A stretch of 9,279 nucleotides of DNA from an uncultured Clostridia bacterium (GTDB taxonomy: Bacteria > Bacillota > Clostridia > Christensenellales > Borkfalkiaceae). Positions within the stretch are counted from its first letter, which is position 1; the number at the start of each line of letters is the position of its first letter. The stretch covers positions 1 to 9,279 of the forward strand of contig CAMOVY010000036.1 in the NCBI GenBank assembly GCA_946627905.1, in the 5' to 3' direction. Shown here in pieces: positions 6,331-9,279 of the stretch. Made by a program: the position numbers and the translations under genes. Under the pieces are notes generated by a model, which did no database searches, was not told the DNA's origin, and saw only the letters and a list, made by a program, of their open reading frames with translations.

Positions 6331-8269
6331 AATGAGAGAACTTGTAGACGTGTTGAATAAATACGCCTACGAATATTACGTTTTAGATAACCCCACGGTT
6401 TCCGATAAAGAATACGACGTGTTATACGATAAACTCGTTAAAATGGAACGGGAAACGGGCACGGTGCTTTTCGATTCTCCGACGAGAAGAGTGGGGGGCG
6501 AGCCTATCGCCGCATTTAAAAAGCACGAACATATAGAAAGGCTTTACAGTCTTGACAAAGCGACCACAGAAGAAGAGATTTACGCTTTCGATAAGCGCGT
6601 AAAAAAAGATTATGACGGCGACGTGATTTACACCGTAGAATATAAATTCGACGGGCTTACCGTGTGCCTTACCTACGAAGACGGCAAATTTACGCGTGCG
6701 ACAACGCGCGGCAACGGTATTACGGGTGAAGATATTACAAAGCAGGTAATGACGATAAAAAGTTTCCCGCTATCAATAAAACACAAGGGTGTTTTAGAAG
6801 TACAGGGGGAAGCAATAATGCGCCTTTCCGTGCTTGACGAGTATAACAAAACGGCGGAAGAACCGTTAAAGAACGCGCGCAACGCCGTGGCGGGTGCGCT
6901 ACGTAATCTCGACCCAAAAATAACCGAAAAACGACGCGTCGAAATAATGTTTTATAACGTTAATTACAGTTCGGAAAACGATTTTTATTCGCAAGAACAA
7001 TGCGTGGAATTTTTGCGCGAAAGCGGATTTAAAGTTCATCCGTTTTTTAAGAAATGTTCGGATATAAACGGCGTTATATCTGCCATAAACGATATAGAAA
7101 AAAGCAGAAAAACACTAGACATTTTAACAGACGGTGCAGTTGTTAAAATCAACGATTTCAATTTGAGAAAACAATTAGGTTTTACAGATAAATTCCCCCG
7201 CTGGGCGATAGCGTTTAAGTTCGAAGCGGAAGAAATTACGACCGTGTTAAAAGACGTTTTGTGGCAGGTCGGCAGAACGGGAAAACTAACGCCCTTAGGC
7301 ATTGTCGAACCCGTAGAACTTGCGGGTGCGACGGTTAAAAAGGCAACGCTTAATAATTACGGCGATATAGAGCGTAAAAAAATCAAAATCGGGGCAAGGG
7401 TGCTGATACGCCGCAGCAACGAAGTTATACCCGAAATTTTGGGTTCTACCGAAATAGGCAAAGATTGCAAAGACGTAGTTAAACCCGAAATCTGCCCGTA
7501 TTGCGGTTCGCCGCTCGTTGAAACGGGCGCAAACCTTTTTTGCCCGAATAAGCGTTGCAGACCGAGAGTTGTGGCAAACCTTGCTAACTTTGCCTGTAAA
7601 AACGGTATGAATATAGACGGCTTTTCCGAAAAGACCGCGGGGCAGTTGTTCGACGCGTTAGGCGTGGAAAAATTTTCGGACATCTACTCGCTAAAGCGCG
7701 AAAAAATATCCGAACTCGAAGGCTTTAAGCAACTTAAGACCGACAATCTGCTTAATAGTATAGAAGCGTCGAAAAACGTAGATTTTGCCAACTTTATTTT
7801 TGCACTCGGAATAGACAACGTGGGGAAAAAGACCGCAGCGGATTTGGCTAAAACGTTCGTAAATATCGACGGGCTTAAAAAGGCGACGGTAGAAGAACTT
7901 TCCGCGGTAGAAGACGTGGGCGCGGTTATTGCGCAATCGGTTTTCGATTACTTTGATGACGGTGAAAATCTTAAAGAGATAGATACTCTTTTGCGTTTAG
8001 GCGTAAAGATAAAATCCTGTACTGCGGAAGAAAAAAGCGGTGTTTTCAGCGGGGAAAAGGTTGTGCTTACGGGTACGCTTACCGATTTTAAGCGCGACGA
8101 CGCGGCTAAAATCATAGAAAACGCGGGCGGAGAAGTAATGAGCGGCGTTTCCAAAAAAACCACTCTCGTTATAGCGGGTGAAAACGCCGGCAGTAAACTT
8201 GACAAAGCAAGAACTTTCGGCATAAAAATCATAGACGAAAGCGAGTTCAAAAAACTTATAAATAATTAA
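6323..8269 (+). CDS. ligA: NAD+-dependent DNA ligase (divergent variant)
   Basis: A 648-residue ligase that seals nicks after replication and repair using NAD+. Domain order is typical. Ia, the NAD+-binding part, has YYVLDNPTVSDKEYD (18-32). The adenylation domain follows, with nucleophile K108 in EYKFDG. Then come the OB fold (about 310-385), a four-cysteine zinc finger (C391, C394, C407, C412), HhH repeats (about 430-545) and a BRCT domain (about 574-648). Conserved E106, D110, E163, R186 and K275 match E. coli E113, D117, E173, R200 and K290. Departures from the usual pattern are KFDG with Tyr before the Lys, TRGNG instead of TRGDG (N131), QGE instead of RGE (Q161), NARNAVAG instead of NPRNAAAG, and TDGAVVK instead of IDGVVIK. 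The enzyme should still be active. It overlaps pcrA. It could be the sole replicative ligase or a second paralog; the window cannot tell. Confidence 0.95.
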   Translation: MDKMRELVDVLNKYAYEYYVLDNPTVSDKEYDVLYDKLVKMERETGTVLFDSPTRRVGGEPIAAFKKHEHIERLYSLDKATTEEEIYAFDKRVKKDYDGDVIYTVEYKFDGLTVCLTYEDGKFTRATTRGNGITGEDITKQVMTIKSFPLSIKHKGVLEVQGEAIMRLSVLDEYNKTAEEPLKNARNAVAGALRNLDPKITEKRRVEIMFYNVNYSSENDFYSQEQCVEFLRESGFKVHPFFKKCSDINGVISAINDIEKSRKTLDILTDGAVVKINDFNLRKQLGFTDKFPRWAIAFKFEAEEITTVLKDVLWQVGRTGKLTPLGIVEPVELAGATVKKATLNNYGDIERKKIKIGARVLIRRSNEVIPEILGSTEIGKDCKDVVKPEICPYCGSPLVETGANLFCPNKRCRPRVVANLANFACKNGMNIDGFSEKTAGQLFDALGVEKFSDIYSLKREKISELEGFKQLKTDNLLNSIEASKNVDFANFIFALGIDNVGKKTAADLAKTFVNIDGLKKATVEELSAVEDVGAVIAQSVFDYFDDGENLKEIDTLLRLGVKIKSCTAEEKSGVFSGEKVVLTGTLTDFKRDDAAKIIENAGGEVMSGVSKKTTLVIAGENAGSKLDKARTFGIKIIDESEFKKLINN

Positions 8270-8294
8270 ATAATTAAAATAATATATAAATTAC

Positions 8295-8323
8295 TTGATT
8301 ATCCGATTTTTTTGTGATAAAAT
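8295..8323 (+). promoter_or_regulatory. promoter of yicC
   Basis: TTGATT (8295-8300), 17-nt spacer, TAAAAT (8318-8323) with an extended -10 TG (TGATAAAAT). The 25 bases between the ligA stop and -35 are almost entirely A/T and could act as an UP element. The predicted start is near 8330, giving a leader of about 38 nt. No hairpin terminator was seen after ligA, so readthrough from ligA may also contribute. Confidence 0.75.
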
Positions 8324-8358
8324 AAACGGGAAATCGAAAGATATAAAGGGCAGTTTTT

Positions 8359-8364
8359 GGTGAT
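8359..8364 (+). promoter_or_regulatory. ribosome binding site of yicC (GGTGAT type)
   Basis: GGTGAT, complementary to the distal part of the 16S rRNA tail (AGGAGGTGAT), 3 nt before the ATG at 8368. Measured from where the GGAGG core would sit, the spacing is normal. Confidence 0.65.
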
Positions 8365-8367
8365 AAA

Positions 8368-9237
8368 ATGTATAGTATGACGGGCTACGGCAAAGCGGAA
8401 TATTCGGAAGGCGGCGTTGACTTAATAATAGAACTTAAATCGGTAAACAACCGTAATTTCGATTTTAACGCTAAAATGCCCCGCGCTTTTATCTGTTTTG
8501 AAGACGCGATAAGAAAGACCGTTGCGGAATACATAAAGCGCGGCAGAATAGAACTTTTCGTAAATTTTTCCGACAACAGGGAATCCGGTGCGGCTATAAC
8601 CGTAGATATTTCTAAAGCCGCGGAGTATTATAAAGCGGCAAAACAAATTGCCGAAAGCCTTGATATCGCCAACGATTGCACCGTTTCTTATCTTATGAAA
8701 TGCCCAGACGTTATTAAAGACGACTTTAAGGCGGACGGCAGCGAGTTTGAAGAAATACTAATTTCCACCGTCAAAGCGGCTTGCGAAAAGTTTAACGAAA
8801 TGCGGAAAATCGAAGGTGAAAAACTTGTTGCGGATATGCTTTCGCGCGTGGACACGGTAGAAAATCTTACCGAAAAAATTGCGTTGCGCGCGCCGCTCGT
8901 CGCCACCGAGTACAAGGAAAAACTTAAAAACAGGATACAAGAAGCGCTTAAAGACGTTAAGTACGACGAAGCGAGACTACTTAACGAAGTCGCTTTTTAT
9001 ACCGACAAGGTAAATATAGACGAAGAACTGACCAGATTAAAATCGCATATTTCGCAGTTTAAGAGCATTGTCAGCACCGTCGGTGCGGGAAAGAAACTCG
9101 ATTTTTTAATGCAGGAGTTCAACAGAGAAACGAATACGATATGTTCCAAGTCCAACGACCTTGCAATAACGGGCTACGGGCTTTCGCTTAAAAACGAAAT
9201 CGAAAAAATCAGAGAGCAAGTTCAAAACCTTGAATAG
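8368..9237 (+). CDS. yicC: YicC/YloC family endoribonuclease
   Basis: A 289-residue protein matching YicC/YloC over its full length (E. coli YicC is about 287). The N-terminal domain has the hallmark SMTGYGKAE (3-11), ELKSVNNRNFD (22-32) and RGRIEL (58-63). A coiled central part (about 140-195) leads to the C-terminal domain with LLNEVAFYTDKVNIDEELTR (204-223), KLDFLMQEFNRETNTICSKS (243-262) and the terminal IREQVQNLE. Family members are reported as metal-dependent endoribonucleases that take part in small-RNA and mRNA turnover (E. coli YicC acts on RyhB). VNNR replaces the frequent VNHR or VNQR. The gene has its own promoter and a GGTGAT ribosome binding site. In Bacillota it often precedes remA, gmk and rpoZ, so those may lie just outside the window. 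The substrate in this organism is unknown. Confidence 0.93.
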   Translation: MYSMTGYGKAEYSEGGVDLIIELKSVNNRNFDFNAKMPRAFICFEDAIRKTVAEYIKRGRIELFVNFSDNRESGAAITVDISKAAEYYKAAKQIAESLDIANDCTVSYLMKCPDVIKDDFKADGSEFEEILISTVKAACEKFNEMRKIEGEKLVADMLSRVDTVENLTEKIALRAPLVATEYKEKLKNRIQEALKDVKYDEARLLNEVAFYTDKVNIDEELTRLKSHISQFKSIVSTVGAGKKLDFLMQEFNRETNTICSKSNDLAITGYGLSLKNEIEKIREQVQNLE

Positions 9238-9279
9238 GCTTGAAATCAAAATAAAATAAAAATTTTCTTAACATAAAGG
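9238..9279. other. A/T-rich tail after yicC, possibly the leader of the next gene
   Basis: These 42 bases contain no hairpin terminator. They end in ACATAAAGG, and the AAAGG may be the start of a Shine-Dalgarno sequence for a gene beginning just beyond the edge. This is suggestive only. Confidence 0.3.

Noticed and set aside
8270..8294. A/T-rich segment after ligA as a terminator
   Set aside because: No GC-containing stem is present; it is better explained as the upstream region of the yicC promoter.
8359..8369. Another GTGATAAAAT copy resembling an extended -10 at the yicC start
   Set aside because: There is no -35-like hexamer 17 nt upstream (ATATAA), and a start here would fall inside the gene. 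It is explained as the GGTGAT ribosome binding site followed by AAA and the ATG.

Overview
The window looks like a chromosomal stretch of a low-to-moderate GC Gram-positive bacterium, most likely an uncultured member of the Clostridia (Bacillota). This is inferred from the gene content (PcrA-type helicase, NAD+-dependent ligase, YicC/YloC protein), the AAGGAG and GGTGAT ribosome binding sites, the extended -10 promoters and the synteny. No rRNA or other taxonomic marker is present, so the assignment is tentative. No mobile element, CRISPR array, tRNA or integration site was seen. There is no gene-free stretch longer than about 210 bases.

Left part (1-2700, minus strand): a compact operon read right to left. 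It encodes a GT4 glycosyltransferase, a heptose-phosphate kinase (HddA) and the N-terminal part of a sugar-1-phosphate guanylyltransferase (HddC-like) that runs off the left edge. The last two are successive activation steps toward GDP-D-glycero-alpha-D-manno-heptose, and the glycosyltransferase is a plausible user of an activated sugar. The operon points to a surface glycan containing heptose. Its promoter has a consensus -35 (TTGACA) and a perfect 9-bp inverted repeat filling the spacer between -35 and -10, which looks like a repressor operator.

Middle (2760-3970, plus strand): a divergently transcribed single gene for a two-domain SIS protein of the GlmS-isomerase / NagB-II type. It has its own promoter and ribosome binding site and ends in a strong intrinsic terminator with a 14-bp perfect stem.

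Right part (4000-9279, plus strand): housekeeping DNA and RNA metabolism. pcrA (UvrD-family helicase) overlaps ligA (NAD+-dependent DNA ligase) by 8 bases, and yicC (YicC/YloC endoribonuclease family) follows with its own promoter. The best promoter for pcrA predicts transcription starting on the A of its ATG, with no Shine-Dalgarno sequence, so this mRNA may be leaderless. The ligase belongs to a divergent variant, with changed residues around an intact catalytic lysine. The window stops just after yicC, where the next gene's ribosome binding site may begin.

No clearly new biological system is visible. The most worthwhile leads are the promoter-embedded palindrome, the predicted leaderless pcrA transcript and the variant ligase.
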